From Ichthyophis bannanicus (taxonomy: Eukaryota > Chordata > Amphibia > Gymnophiona > Ichthyophiidae), in the NCBI GenBank assembly GCA_033557465.1, contig CM066033.1, positions 584,256,438 to 584,320,437 of the forward strand: a stretch of DNA of 64,000 bases. The letters run 5' to 3'. Below are positions 1 to 10,442 of the stretch, piece after piece. The notes under the pieces are model-generated. The model was not told where the DNA came from and did not search any database. It worked only from the letters and a program-made list of their open reading frames with translations. A program made the translations under genes and the position numbers. Each line of letters begins with the position of its first letter. The first letter of the stretch is position 1.

Positions 1-380
1 CACCCAGTATTATAATGCCTCCATAAACATCAGCGCGCTGCCTTATGCCGCCCAGTATTTCTGGGTCTCATAAATTAACCCCTCAGCCAGCTGTCTTCAT
101 TGGGCACTGTGGGGGATTGAACCCCTGGTCCTTGCACCATTGGTCAGTGTCTTAACCATTGTGCTGTGGCTCTGCTCTTTTTCTTGCATTTCAGCACGCC
201 ACTTATGCCTCCCACGCAGCTATCTCATGCGCTAAGGTGCGGGGCGCACATGGGCGCCGCGCACCTTAGCGTATATGTAAATTCCGCCTTTCCTTTTTCA
301 GGACGGAGCGCCCACTCCTTATATGGCACCCGCACACTACCGGGGCCCACACTTTTCCGGGGCTTTAGTAAACATACCCC
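1..380 (-). mobile_element. Partial copy C of the GGGGTATG inverted-repeat, tRNA-like element
   Basis: The segment ends at 380 with AGTAAACATACCCC. Read on the minus strand this is the same terminus as the two full copies at 29891-34347 and 36281-40351. Just inside come the shared 'CCATATAAGGAGTGGGCG'-type block, GCGC-rich palindromic bases and a tRNA-like module at 107-172. The rest of the element lies left of the window. No reading frame looks genuine. The family is not one I can name. Confidence 0.75.
107..172 (-). other. tRNA-like module of element C
   Basis: On the minus strand an A-box-like AGCACAATGGTTAA is followed about 40 nt later by a B-box-like GGGTTCAATCCCC. Modules at similar distances from the end occur in the other three copies. 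Acceptor-stem pairing is not evident, so this is not called as a tRNA gene. Confidence 0.55.
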
Positions 381-1094
381 AAAGTATGTTGTATTGCTGA
401 ATCAAGTCTATTCAACATTAAATACATCATTGCCATTATCTCTCTTATGCACCAGTTTTAAACTCCATGTATTCTGAGGCCTTTTTCTCCTCTCATTGGA
501 AGTTGTATTCACAGCTTTATTTTGCTGTACCTGTGCTGAAATGTTTGTGGAGTGATTTTTTGGACTTGAGAGTTACAGTTCACTCTGGAAGCGCGAATTA
601 TAGAGCCTGTTTACTATAGTGCTGTAAGGTCTTGCATTACTACACCTTAACTACAAAACTGCTTGTGCAGTAAATGTTGGGAGTGTGCCCAGGATTTGTC
701 TTGCATTTAGCACACAGGGAAGACACTTACCACATGGATCTATGTTCCCTGTCTCATCAAGTGTTGTGTGTAATGTGTTCCTGACTGCCTTGCCGGGGCC
801 TCAGTTCTTGGTTTTCTATCTCTGATCTTTAGAAACAAGTGAGAAGAAATGAAATGAAATCAAAACACACAGAATTATATCATAACAAGTTATGCTTAAA
901 GCTTTAAGGAGGAATTCACAGGCCTGTAAACCTGAGTAGTCTCCTGTAACCCCTCCCTTAGATTGGCTGCAGTACTTTCTTTTATTAGGAAAAAACTGCC
1001 ACATTGTACAATTTCATCTTATCACTCTGTGTCATGCTTTTGCTTTATTTTTTGTTTATCTATATCTGCATGTTACAGGTCAAACTAAACACTA
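381..1094. other. No recognisable feature
   Basis: AT-rich sequence with no convincing reading frame, repeat end or RNA gene that I can see. Confidence 0.5.
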
Positions 1095-1330
1095 CGGGCC
1101 CGATATTGTGTTGGGCAGGCTATGCACCTCTATGGTGCATAGACCTGCCTGCCGACCCTTAACTCCGGATATTCAATGCTGGGGTCATATGCGGTCCCTG
1201 CGTTGAATATCCAGGGATCGCCGCACAGTCCGTAAGCCATAGTAGCTAACCAGGCAGCAGCGATATTGCATGCTGCCGGTTAGCTCCTGCGCCTTAAAGA
1301 TAGGTGAGGATTTTCCTTGCCTATCATTTA
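1095..1330. repeat. MITE-like repeat with GATATTCAATGCTGG core
   Basis: Short inverted blocks (GGATATTCAATGC and GTTGAATATCC) and the GGTTAGC/GCTAACC pairs recur at 43720-44015 and 51013-51120. That suggests a non-autonomous palindromic family. No target duplication was identified. Confidence 0.4.
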
Positions 1331-1565
1331 GGCACAGACTGCCTACACTCATTAAAGGTTGGGAAACTAGGAAGCTTTCTAGGAGCCTTGTGGTGAAAAC
1401 TCTTTAAAAAAAATAGTGATGTCTTAGAGCAGCTTACATGCCTTGAATATTTTTCTTTCTGAAAGTGAATCTTTTGTTATAAGCCATCCTTATTCATTTC
1501 TTTTTGTATGTGTTCATCCTTGCAAGGCTGGGAAATAAAAACAATGCGTAATATAAAAGTTGTTT

Positions 1566-1803
1566 AGAACTTGGCAATTCTGTAACAAGGTCAAGTTATC
1601 TAGTTCCAGGAGTGAGATTTTTTGCCAGTTCTGGTTTTAAATTTGCATGGCAATTCAATATGGTATTTGTAGTCCCTTATTTTACCCATTGGAATCAATG
1701 CTGCAGGTCCCATAATGCATCAGAATGAGATTGTCAGATATCCAAGACTGGCTTAAAATCTCACTCCTGGAACAGGGTAACTTGGCAACTTTGTTGTTAC
1801 AAT
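1566..1803. repeat. Imperfect inverted repeat, MITE-like
   Basis: The left arm around 1574-1627 (GTTCCAGGAGTGAGATTTT) is mirrored by the right arm around 1747-1803 (AAAATCTCACTCCTGGAAC), with matching GTAACA ends. It looks like an old fold-back insertion. The family is not recognised. Confidence 0.45.
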
Positions 1804-2296
1804 ACAGAGAGTGGCTGTTAGCTGGGGAAATGCAGTAGCCCTTGATATTCTGGGACTCTCATCAGCCTGCAAGTGACCCATAGTGCCCCCTAGTTGTGAC
1901 AATATGTATTAAAAAGTCCATGAAGAACCCAGCACACATTAAACCACAAATAAACTTTGTTTGTTGGAATGGCCAGCACAGTACACAGGACTTTACCTGC
2001 TACCACAGTGGCCCGTCCTTTTTAATCAAATTTATAAATCAAATTTATGTATGTATTAAAAAACAGGAATGTTCAATTGTAAGTGAAAGTGGTGTGGATG
2101 TGGGTGTGAAGAATGGATGCAAATATTTGTGTAGTAGATTGAGTGCTAGGGCACAATTGTATGCAGTAACGATAATAGCTCAAAGAATAATTTGCTTGCA
2201 TTTTGCTTATTAAATATACTATTTTGTAAGCATAATTGGAAATCTGAACCAAAGGCTGCTAACAGTGCAAATACTACAGGCCTTTTACAACCACAT
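1804..2296. other. No recognisable feature
   Basis: One open frame at 1896-2213 has no recognisable domain, and its composition is ordinary for random AT-rich DNA. Confidence 0.4.
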
Positions 2297-3078
2297 TAAA
2301 TGGAAACCGAGAAAATGACGATAAAGACCACACAGCCTATCCAATCTTTCAATCCATAAGAACTATTATGCTTTACAATTCCTTTTTCTCCCTCAGAGAT
2401 CTTCTGTACTTGTCCCATGCTTTCCCATGCTCCATCACCTCCACTGGGAGGCCGTTCCATGCATCCACCATCCTTTCCGAAAAAAAATATTTCCTAAGAT
2501 TACTTCTGAGTCTATCCCCTTTCACCTTCATCCTATGATTTATTTATTTTATTTATTTATTACAGTTGCTTATATACGGCACTATTCGATATCAGCGCGG
2601 TTTACAATATTACAATGATCCCTTGTTCCAGAGCTTTCTTGCAACTGAAAGAGGCTCTCCTCCTGTGCATTTACACCATGGAGCTATTTAATTGTCTCTA
2701 TCATGACATCCCTCTCCCACCTTTCCTCCAAAGTATACATTTTCAAATATTTAAGTCTATCCTCATATGACTTATGATGAAGACAACTGACCATTTTAGT
2801 AGCTGCCTTCTTGACTGACTCCATCGTATTTATATCCTTTCAAAGGTGCAGTCTACTGATTTATACACAATACGACAAATGAGGTCTCATTAGAGACATA
2901 TAAAAAGGCATTATCACCTCCTTTTTCCTGCACACCATTCCTCTCTGTATGCATCGAAGCATCCTTCTTGTTTCTGAAGACACCTTTTCTACCTGTTTGG
3001 CCACTTTAATGTCATCTGATATGATCACCCCCAGATCCCACTTTTTTTTCATGCATTGAAATACTTTACCCACTATAC
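2297..3078 (-). pseudogene. Old CR1-like LINE relic, 3' part of ORF2 and 3' UTR
   Basis: Minus-strand translation around 2861-3078 gives a degraded CR1-clade thumb region (DLGVIISDDIKVAKQVEKV, then PHLSYCV). Around 2400-2530 it gives the C-terminal block (LRSNLRKYFFSERMVDAWNG). This element is split: its reverse-transcriptase core resumes at 20379 and its endonuclease-side sequence at 26451. The break at 3078 is the target site of the hAT element, flanked by CACTATAC at both junctions. Stops and frameshifts are frequent, so it is long dead. It may be CR1 or the related L3 group; I cannot separate them by eye. Confidence 0.7.
2529..2625 (-). repeat. SINE/L2-type 3' tail inserted in the old LINE
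   Basis: TTTATTTATTTTATTTATTTA is followed by a short 'ATATACGGCACTATTCGATATC' type block. Read on the minus strand this is a tail ending in (AAATA)n. Similar tails occur at 14363, 23640, 29211, 44028 and 49700. It sits in the frame of the old CR1-like ORF2. Confidence 0.5.
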
Positions 3079-4068
3079 CAGGCATGTCCAACAGGTAGAT
3101 CGCATTCTACCTGTAGATCGCGGAGGGGTCAGAGGTAGATCGCCAGCCCCACTTGGCTCCATCTCTCCAGCAGCTCGCCCCGTTGCTAGGAGAGAGCTCG
3201 TGCCAGCAGGTCATCTGCCGAGGGCTTGCCGTCGCTGCTGATCCTTTGACTGTCTTTTTTCCCTGCCTGGGGGAAACTTGCCTGCGGGTGTATTGGGGGC
3301 GCTTATTGTTTTAGTGCCAATAGTTTGTGGGTACCCCAGGGGGCTGACACCCATGCCTCATGACGAGAAGCCACAGGCCCGGTGTCATACCTGGTCTCCT
3401 GCCTCTCAGAATCACCCATTCATGGTCCCACCCCAACACCCCTTAGAAGTATGTTATATACCAGGCGATATCCATTCGCCCGGGCTTTACCTGAATGCAC
3501 TTACCATATTAGTTGTGTCGTGTGCTGGTCGTTGGTCGCTTTATAGTTTGCTTTCATTAAACGTTTTCAGGCAGACACAACAAAGTGTTAAGAATTGGTG
3601 ATTTTGGCAGACTTTTCCAATTTTGTTCTAACTTGCCTATGCCTTGCCTTCGAATTGGTTCAAACCACTGTGACTTTTGCTTTCCTCTGCAATTTTATTT
3701 TGCCTAGCCTTTGCGTTGATCCTACACTGTGTGCAGAATTTATTAAATTGTGTGTGTTGGTATTTGAACTTGTTTGGCGGTATTTAATTTTATCTGGTTT
3801 GCTGGACAGGTGTTTGAGTTTTTTTGATGATTGTTTGGTGGTATTTGATTATTGGTGCCAGTATGATGAATTCTTATTTTTACTTTTAGAACTGCATGTG
3901 TGGTTTTGGCATCTCCAGTCCTTGTATTGCACATCATCCAGACGTCTTCAGTTCCTGTTGATCTTTAATACTTTGGGACAGTGACAGTTTTGGATCAGAT
4001 TCAGACAGTGTTTATACTAACTTAGCAGATTTGGCCTTCTTACATCCAGCCACCCCAGTATAACGAAG

Positions 4069-4415
4069 ATGAGTGCTCCAAAGAAGAGCAAAACCTACCA
4101 CTTTCATGATGAATGGGAAATGGACTACGTCTTCATCATGGTGAAAGACAAGTGTTGTTGTCTAATTTGTAATGCCCCAGTATCCTTGCCCAAAAAGGGT
4201 AATCTGGAACGTCATCATAAGGCTCTGCATAGCAATAAGTTTGATGCTGATTTTCCACCCAAAAGTGAAATTCGTAAACTGAAGCTCAAAGAATTTAAAT
4301 CATAATTGGCTACTCAGCAACAGTTGATGGCGAAGCCAAGGTCACATTCGGTCAATGCAAACATAGCATCCTTCAAGGTCAGCAACCTGATCGCAAAGAA
4401 ATGCAAACCTTTCAC
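4069..4415 (+). pseudogene. hAT transposase, N-terminal part with BED zinc finger
   Basis: The ATG at 4069 opens a 78-codon frame with a BED-type finger: C-x2-C in CCLICNAP, then H-x4-H in LERHHKALH. A TAA at 4303-4305 breaks it. The same frame then continues (SVNANIASFKVSNLIAKK) until the ERV LTR begins at 4416, in the codon for the Thr of KPFT. The protein resembles the GTF2IRD2/FAM200/ZBED group of hAT-derived transposases. In an active element it would bind the inverted ends and cut DNA in the nucleus. Here it is disabled by the stop and by the retroviral insertion. It could be mistaken for a host zinc-finger gene, but the flanking inverted ends and 8-bp duplication show it is part of the transposon. 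Confidence 0.85.
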
Positions 4416-5069
4416 TGTAGCAGCAGAGCGCAGACAAACCAATGATACCAGGAGTCTGTTCAGAAGGTCCAAATCATTTATTTGTGCACAAGTCTCAAGC
4501 AAGATCAAATTCAAAATGGCTGAGCAATGTTCTCTGGCAATACAACAACTTTTATAGACTTTTGCTCCATTCTAGGTATAGGAAAACATTTCATTGGTCC
4601 CGGTAACCTCCCGTACCTCCCGTACCCCTTCTATTGGTCCCGGTACTGATATGATTATCCAATTATGTTCTTTGAGTGGGCTCAGCACCTGCTCACCCCC
4701 CTTCTAGTCCCAATTACAATGGCCAGTTCACCAACTTGTTACTTTCCTATTTCCAAGGCCATTGGTCTAGTTAGTACGTGCGGGGAAGCAGGGCTCTGTA
4801 ACCTTTCTGTCAGCAGTTTTAATTAAATCCCTTACAGCTGTATTCTCTTATCAGTGGCTTTTAAACATATTTTTCTGTATTTTTCCAGGTTTCAATTCTA
4901 CTTGTCTAAGCTAATTCAATACTTTACTGAGTTCTAATTCTACAATAGCAGCATGTTGGGGAACGTGTAATTCCTATGGGCCTCTTCACAGGCTTCATTT
5001 ACAGGTCAAGCTAGTTAGGCCTGTCTGTTTATGTCAGACACTGTGGATCACAGGCCTTCACCTGCCACA
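4416..5069 (-). repeat. ERV 3' LTR
   Basis: 654 bp, bounded by TG...CA on both strands (plus-strand start TGTAGCAGCAG, end CTGCCACA). By eye it is identical to the 5' LTR at 17826-18485 except that it lacks a 6-bp CCGGTC-type duplication. On the minus strand a TATAAAAG box lies at 4549-4556 and AATAAA at 4477-4482, giving a short R and a short U5. Confidence 0.93.
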
Positions 5070-5080
5070 TTCCCCCTTTG
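5070..5080 (-). other. ERV polypurine tract
   Basis: On the minus strand AAAGGGGGAA directly precedes the 3' LTR. This is the expected plus-strand primer for retroviral DNA synthesis. Confidence 0.8.
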
Positions 5081-5134
5081 ATTAATCTCACCCTATTACT
5101 TAATAAGGTGTGAGAATTAAATCACTTAAAATGG

Positions 5135-7240
5135 TTATATCATGGTCAGAGGTTTCCGACTATATGCAGGAGGTTTAGGTTGGTATAAGGCCATAATCTT
5201 AGTTGCGGTCTTCCGCTCTACTGTACTTTCAATAGCACTATGAATAGAACGCATACAACATGGGATTATACATGGTAACAGTAAAATGACAGCAATGATT
5301 ATTAGTACTAGTATAAGGAAAGTTTTAAGTCCTCCTAGCCATGAGAAAAGATTAGCAAACCAGTTAGGAAACTTTAGTGAATGCCAAGTTTGTACTGGCA
5401 CATAAGCTTGCTTTCGCAAATTTTCAGCAATTTCTTCAACTACTTGACCTTTATCATCTATTTTTAAACAACAATTAGTTAAATTCAGCTTACCACATAC
5501 TCCTCCTTCAGCTGCTAACAAATAATCAAGTGCTAAGTGGCTCTGATATATAGCAGTGCGCATCTGAGTACTTTGTCTAGCTAAAAGCGTAAGAGCTTGG
5601 CTAGTTTCATTGGTTATTATTTCAACTACTGCTTGTAAGCGAATAATACGATTAATCATATAGACTGGGGTTCGATAGCCCCACATACCATCATCATTCC
5701 AGGTGGCAGGCCCATAATATTCAATGATTCTTTCTGGTGGCCAATCATCACCCTTCCACTTCTCCCACTTGCCTACTTGGAGGGGTGCTCTCTTCTGTCT
5801 CAGTGCTCTTTTGTGTCTGTGATTGGTTGTGTACACTGGGTATCCTAATTGTTCTCCATGTTCCGTGTTTAAAAGGAAGAAAGAAGGTCTGATGGTCCCT
5901 AAGACACACGCCCCTCCCCAGTGTGTGGGAAGTCGGGCATATGCTCTGTTTCCACAGATCCAATATAGGCCAGGTGGGGCTTGCCAGGCATGAGGCTTGG
6001 CAAGATTTGTCCATAAATGAGAAAGCTCAGGAAATCTAGCTAATGGGTTAGGTGGTTCAGGTTCTTTAATTCCTGACCACCAAGACGTCTTTTTGGTGGT
6101 GTCATTATAGAACTTCTGGCTAAGACAGACCAGCTGTCCTACCTGTTGTTTGAACTGGGGTCCAGTTCGTGCATAGCAAAGACGTCCAACTATTGAGTGC
6201 GCTAACACCCATTCGCTGGTAGTCTTATGTAGTTCAGTTTGATTGTAAGTCATAGAGTAATTCAATTCTTGGGCTTCCCATGGCCATTGGTCGCCCATTT
6301 GTGTCCCCCCACAAAAGTAACAATCTGAGATATTTAGACTGGACACTACTGCTCCAGCTAATTCTAAAAATAAATTCTGGGAGGGATGGGGAATTTCAAA
6401 CTTATTTACATGCATGGCTTCATAGAATGTGTCATGGATTTGGTACTTAGATGATTTATGGGCCTGGGTATTTAATCTTATATATACTATGGTTCCTGGA
6501 TCTGATCCAGTCCCTGCAATTCGTATAACAAATCGGGATCCTTGTTTCCAATATTCGGGTCTCCGAATAACCAACTCTAAGGGATTGCAAGCGTTTTTCT
6601 TGCATTGGTCTATACCTTTGACATATGGCCTTCGTAATGCAGCTATGCGATTATCTTTGTTAACATTCTCTCTCCCACCAACCCAGGTGGCATAGAAGAC
6701 ACATTCCCATCTTGGGCAGAAGTAATCTGACTCTGTGGCTGTACTATATACATCAGCTGAGACTTTCTTTCCTGTGCATGCTCCCCATCCAATGGTCCCT
6801 TCTGGACACATATATTTGTCATTCCATGTGTATGATTTTTCCCAACTACCACACTTAGAACGGCTATCTCTGTTGATTACTTCACAAGCATCAAAAGATA
6901 AAACAGCAGGTTGACTAGGATCTGTGAGTGGGCATGTGGCATTGATCAAAGGTCCATCTGCATCTTTCCATCGCATTTCCAAGGTGTAATAGGATGGATT
7001 CTGATGCGGATTAAAGCATACTTTAGATTTACCCTTGGTACAGACATTCAGTTCAGTGGTGTTATAAATACACCGAGTCACTTTACCAGTGCAGGAATAG
7101 TAAGAGTGATAAATCAAAGTCTGAGTTACTTTCAGTCCAATTCGAGTAGAAGTAATGCAAGCAGTGCATGGAGGTAAGGCATGAGTCAGTTCAAAGCCTC
7201 CAAAACAGGCAACCAGGGCAAAGCAAAAATAAAGATACAT
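5135..7240 (-). CDS. env: ERV envelope glycoprotein, uninterrupted 701 aa
   Basis: The frame runs unbroken from ATG at 7240. Residues 1-21 form a signal peptide. The surface subunit has many cysteines and N-glycosylation sites, and a CXXC motif (CYFC, 307-310) of the kind that forms a labile disulfide with the transmembrane subunit. Two basic sites, RHKR (475-478) and RQKR (481-484), could be the furin cleavage. The transmembrane subunit contains a heptad-rich region, then C-x7-CC (582-591), one residue longer than the common CX6CC. A membrane span lies at about 639-660, followed by a tail of about 40 residues. No strongly hydrophobic fusion peptide follows the basic sites, which is odd. The protein looks most like the ERV3/HERV-R envelope type. 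Its function, in cell entry or as a co-opted envelope, cannot be judged from sequence alone. Confidence 0.92.
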   Translation of the reverse strand: MYLYFCFALVACFGGFELTHALPPCTACITSTRIGLKVTQTLIYHSYYSCTGKVTRCIYNTTELNVCTKGKSKVCFNPHQNPSYYTLEMRWKDADGPLINATCPLTDPSQPAVLSFDACEVINRDSRSKCGSWEKSYTWNDKYMCPEGTIGWGACTGKKVSADVYSTATESDYFCPRWECVFYATWVGGRENVNKDNRIAALRRPYVKGIDQCKKNACNPLELVIRRPEYWKQGSRFVIRIAGTGSDPGTIVYIRLNTQAHKSSKYQIHDTFYEAMHVNKFEIPHPSQNLFLELAGAVVSSLNISDCYFCGGTQMGDQWPWEAQELNYSMTYNQTELHKTTSEWVLAHSIVGRLCYARTGPQFKQQVGQLVCLSQKFYNDTTKKTSWWSGIKEPEPPNPLARFPELSHLWTNLAKPHAWQAPPGLYWICGNRAYARLPTHWGGACVLGTIRPSFFLLNTEHGEQLGYPVYTTNHRHKRALRQKRAPLQVGKWEKWKGDDWPPERIIEYYGPATWNDDGMWGYRTPVYMINRIIRLQAVVEIITNETSQALTLLARQSTQMRTAIYQSHLALDYLLAAEGGVCGKLNLTNCCLKIDDKGQVVEEIAENLRKQAYVPVQTWHSLKFPNWFANLFSWLGGLKTFLILVLIIIAVILLLPCIIPCCMRSIHSAIESTVERKTATKIMALYQPKPPAYSRKPLTMI

Positions 7241-7545
7241 GTTGATTGGAGTTCTTCTGAATCCTCAGCTTGAAAATCTTGATCACGACGTTCTTTTCTT
7301 CGTCCCGTTTGCTAATGAAGCAATTCAACGGGTGCTGAGTGTTGATTGAAGATCCTCAAGTTGTCCATCACACATTAACCAACTTATCAATTTCAGTTGG
7401 CTTCTGAAATATGGTCAATCAATGTAGCATCAAAGCAGTGTGTAAAATCACACACATGAGGTTCGTTGAAACAAACTCTTGCTGTATGGAAAACAGCAAT
7501 CCTCTTCGAAAGACTTGGCTACTACAGGGCACTGTGACAAAGTGT
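7241..7545 (-). other. ERV spacer between pol and env
   Basis: Short non-coding stretch between the end of pol and the env ATG. It presumably holds the env splice acceptor, which I could not place with confidence. Confidence 0.4.
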
Positions 7546-9465
7546 CTAAGCTGCTGGTTGCTGTCTCAGAGTAACTCGCAAAGGTGCATCAGGATGCTGT
7601 TCTGCTGTCCACTGCTCAGGTTCTGGTTCAGCTGCGGACTTGACTCTGCTGTGGTGGATCCAGGAATCGATTTCTGCTACCTTTACTGCAGTTGGGGTAG
7701 ACAGGATGACGGTGTACGGTCCCTTCCAATGGGGTTCCAGCGGTGTCTTCTTCCAATCTTTGATCCACACCGAGGTACCAGGCTGATAAGGATGCAAGGG
7801 TTCCGTCAAGTTGATAGGCAACTGGTCTTGGACCCACGCATGGAGAGTCTGCAGAACAAAACTAAGAGCTAGGAGTTCTTGCCTGGTTATTTCTGAACCA
7901 ATTTGGGCTAGACTTCCTCTAATTCCCTGCACTATTGGTGGGGGTTTACCATACAGAACTTCAAAAGGGGAAAATCATGTTGACTTCACAGGAGCGGAGC
8001 GTATTCTGAGTAAAGCTATTGGGAGCACTTGGGGCCACTTCAGGCGTGTCTCCTGACAAAGCTTAGACATTTGGGCTTTTAAAGTACGATTCATTCGCTC
8101 AACTTTCCCTGAACTCTGGGGTCTGTATGCAGTGTGAAGCTTCCATTGTATCTGCAAAGCTTTTGCTAACTGTTGAGTAATCTGAGAAACAAATGAGGGC
8201 CCATTGTCTGACCCTATTACTGCTGGAATTCCAAATCTAGGGACAATCTCTCTCAGTAAAACTTTGGTGACTTCTCGAGCTTTTTCAGATCTGGTTGGGA
8301 AGGCTTCTACCCACCCAGAGAATATACAAACTAATACTAATAGGTAGTGATATCCATTGGCTTTTGGCATTTCAGTAAAATCAATTTGCAGGTGGTGCAT
8401 GGGGGTTACACCTCCTGACTGAACTCGGGGTGTTGGTGTGGGACCTTGCTTGGCATTATTTTTGGCACAAATGAAACACTGGCGTGCCACTGAAGCTGAT
8501 AGGGATGCTAACATGGTAATGCAGAAATGTGGTCTGAGTGCTTTTTCCATAGCACTTTTCCCATAGTGGGTGGCTTCATGGAAGGCTTTGACAAAGGATG
8601 GACCTAACAATTCGGGAATTACTATTCGTCCTGGGGGTTGACTGCCCTCTGCTGGTGGCAGCTCAATCCACCCATCTTTCAGTACTCCATCTTCCTTGTT
8701 ACAGTAGTAATCTAATTCTTTGGTGGTATATCGTGGTGTCCATAAGTTCAAGGGTACTGGAAACAATGCTGCCTGCATTGGCATGGCTTGTGGTGTAATT
8801 TGTCCTGTCATAGCTGCTTGTCGTGCTGAGGCATCTGCAAACCTATTTCCTCGGGCAACTTCTCCTTTTCCTGCTTGATGTCCTCTGCAATGCATGACAG
8901 CTACACGAGTTGGGGCCCATACTGCATCAAGTAACATCAGTATCTCGGGGCCATACTTGACTGATTTTCCTCCAGACGTGATGAGCCCTCGTTCTTTATA
9001 GAGAGCTCCATGGGCATGTAGGGTAGTGAAGGCATATTTAGAGTCTGTATATACATTTAGCACAAGTTTTGCACCTAACAGTAGTGCTCGAGTAAGTGCT
9101 ATCAATTCTGCTTTCTGGGCTGATGTACCTGAGGCTAGAGCTGATGACTCAACGACTTCATGTTGAGTGACTACTGCATATCCGGCATAGCGTCGTCCAT
9201 TGATGATGAGACTGCTTCCATCTACGTAATAGACTTGGTCAGGATTGTCTATGGGCACATCTGTCAGGTCAGGTCGGCTTGAGAATACAGTGTCCATGAC
9301 TTCTATACAGTCATGTTCTGGGAGTTCTTCACTAATAGGTATCAATGTGGCTGGATTCAAGGCATGGTTCACTTCCAGTTGTATCTGTGGGTTTTCACAT
9401 AACATGCTTTGATATTTCAACATTCGAGAATTGGTGAGCCAATGATTTGCTTTCTGTTCCATAAG
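7546..9465 (-). pseudogene. pol: ERV pol, RNase H and integrase part
   Basis: The minus-strand frame first gives RNase H (YVDGSS, ELIALTRAL, YTDSKYA, then HRGHQAG-like and NRFADASA), with the four acidic positions present. Integrase follows: an HHCC zinc domain (HEATHYGK...CFICAKN), then a DDE core with D in LQIDFTEM, D in GSDNGPSF and E in GKVERMNR. The C-terminal domain (HPYQPGTSVWIKDW, WKGPYTVI) is gamma-retroviral in type. One in-frame TGA at 7975-7977 separates core from C-terminal domain; the rest is open. At its N-terminal side the coding sequence is cut by the 372-bp insertion (9466-9837), and after 25 bp more by the hAT-like element at 9871. A defective copy in a genome, not a working enzyme. 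Confidence 0.9.
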
Positions 9466-9837
9466 CCCAAAGTTATATATTTTACTCAATTATAAATTGC
9501 TAAATTTCCAGATAAAAGCAAATAATGATATATTGTAAACCTCTTTAACATATACACATGTTTTTTAGACAGCGGGTCTCAGACTCTCACGGAGCTTTTT
9601 CAGTGACATTGACAAAAGCCAATAACTGCTCCTGATGTACATCAACGACCCTTTTTGTTTTTAAACATGTGTTTTTCAAGCGTTTTGAGAGAATTATATG
9701 GTTGACTTATCCAATATGCATAATATGAAAACGGAAGTTAGGCTTATCTGGAAATTTAGCAATTTATAATTGAGTAAAATATATAACTTTGGGCTCAACT
9801 GCAATTTTACTCTCGAGTTCAAGACCAAACTAGATTG
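9466..9837. mobile_element. 372-bp fold-back insertion in ERV pol
   Basis: Flanked by a 14-bp direct repeat TTCTGTTCCATAAG (9452-9465 and 9838-9851). A perfect 52-bp inverted repeat lies at 9464-9515 and 9744-9795, separated by 228 bp. The right arm is followed by 42 bp before the duplication, so the arms are not symmetrical to the ends. The duplication length suggests LINE-machinery insertion. The family is not recognised. Confidence 0.75.
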
Positions 9838-9984
9838 TTCTGTTCCATAAGGGCAAGGACTGCATGTGGCCAGGGCCGGCCCGTCCATTGAGCAAGAATG
9901 TTTTTTGCACAGGGCCCCGCGTTTCAGGGGGCCCCGCGCAAAGAACATTCTGCTTTTTTTTTAAATGACTTTAAAAAAAAAACC

Positions 9985-10417
9985 CTGGCTCTGGCTGCTA
10001 CCGCTGCCGCTACCACCGCGGCAGCGGCAGAATGGAGTGTCCCGCGGGGCCTCCTCTTCTCCTTCAGCCCCTCTGCAAAGGCTTTGAGATTCACGAAGGG
10101 AGAGCGTCTCCCTCGCGTCTCTGTGAAGCCTTCAGCCCCTCTGCAAAGGCTTTGAGATTCGCGAAGGGAGAGCGTCTCCCTCGCGTCTCTGTGAAGCCCG
10201 CAGGGGCTAATGGGAAATTTCCCATCTGCCCCTTCAGACGCGAGGGGCTGATGGGAAATTTCCCATTAGCCCCTGCGGGCTTCACAGAGACGCGAGGGAG
10301 ACGCTCTCCCTTCGCGAATCTCAAAGCCTTTGCAGAGGGGCTGAGGGAGAAGAGGAGGCCCCGCGGGACACTCCATTCTGCCGCTGCCGCGGTGGTAGCG
10401 GCAGCAGCCAGAGCCAG
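9985..10417. repeat. GC-rich hairpin of about 430 bp
   Basis: The left arm starting CTGGCTCTGGCTGCT is mirrored by the right arm ending AGCAGCCAGAGCCAG. The left arm contains an internal duplication of about 65 bp (the TTCAGCCCCTCTGCAAAGG block twice). The centre lies near the GGGAAATTTCCC palindromes at about 10210-10265. Open frames on both strands here are by-products of the symmetry. Confidence 0.9.
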
Positions 10418-10442
10418 TTTGTTTTTTTAATTGTGCCATAAG

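Noticed and set aside
3595..3984. 129-aa hydrophobic plus-strand frame
   Set aside because: T-rich sequence in the hAT 5' region gives a run of hydrophobic residues; no family resemblance and no start context.
4069..4305. Apparent host zinc-finger gene (GTF2IRD2/ZBED-like)
   Set aside because: It is flanked by hAT ends and an 8-bp duplication and continues into a hAT transposase at 18486; it belongs to the transposon.
10032..10430. Long overlapping open frames on both strands
   Set aside because: They arise from the GC-rich hairpin at 9985-10417, whose arms read the same on either strand; no domain or plausible composition.
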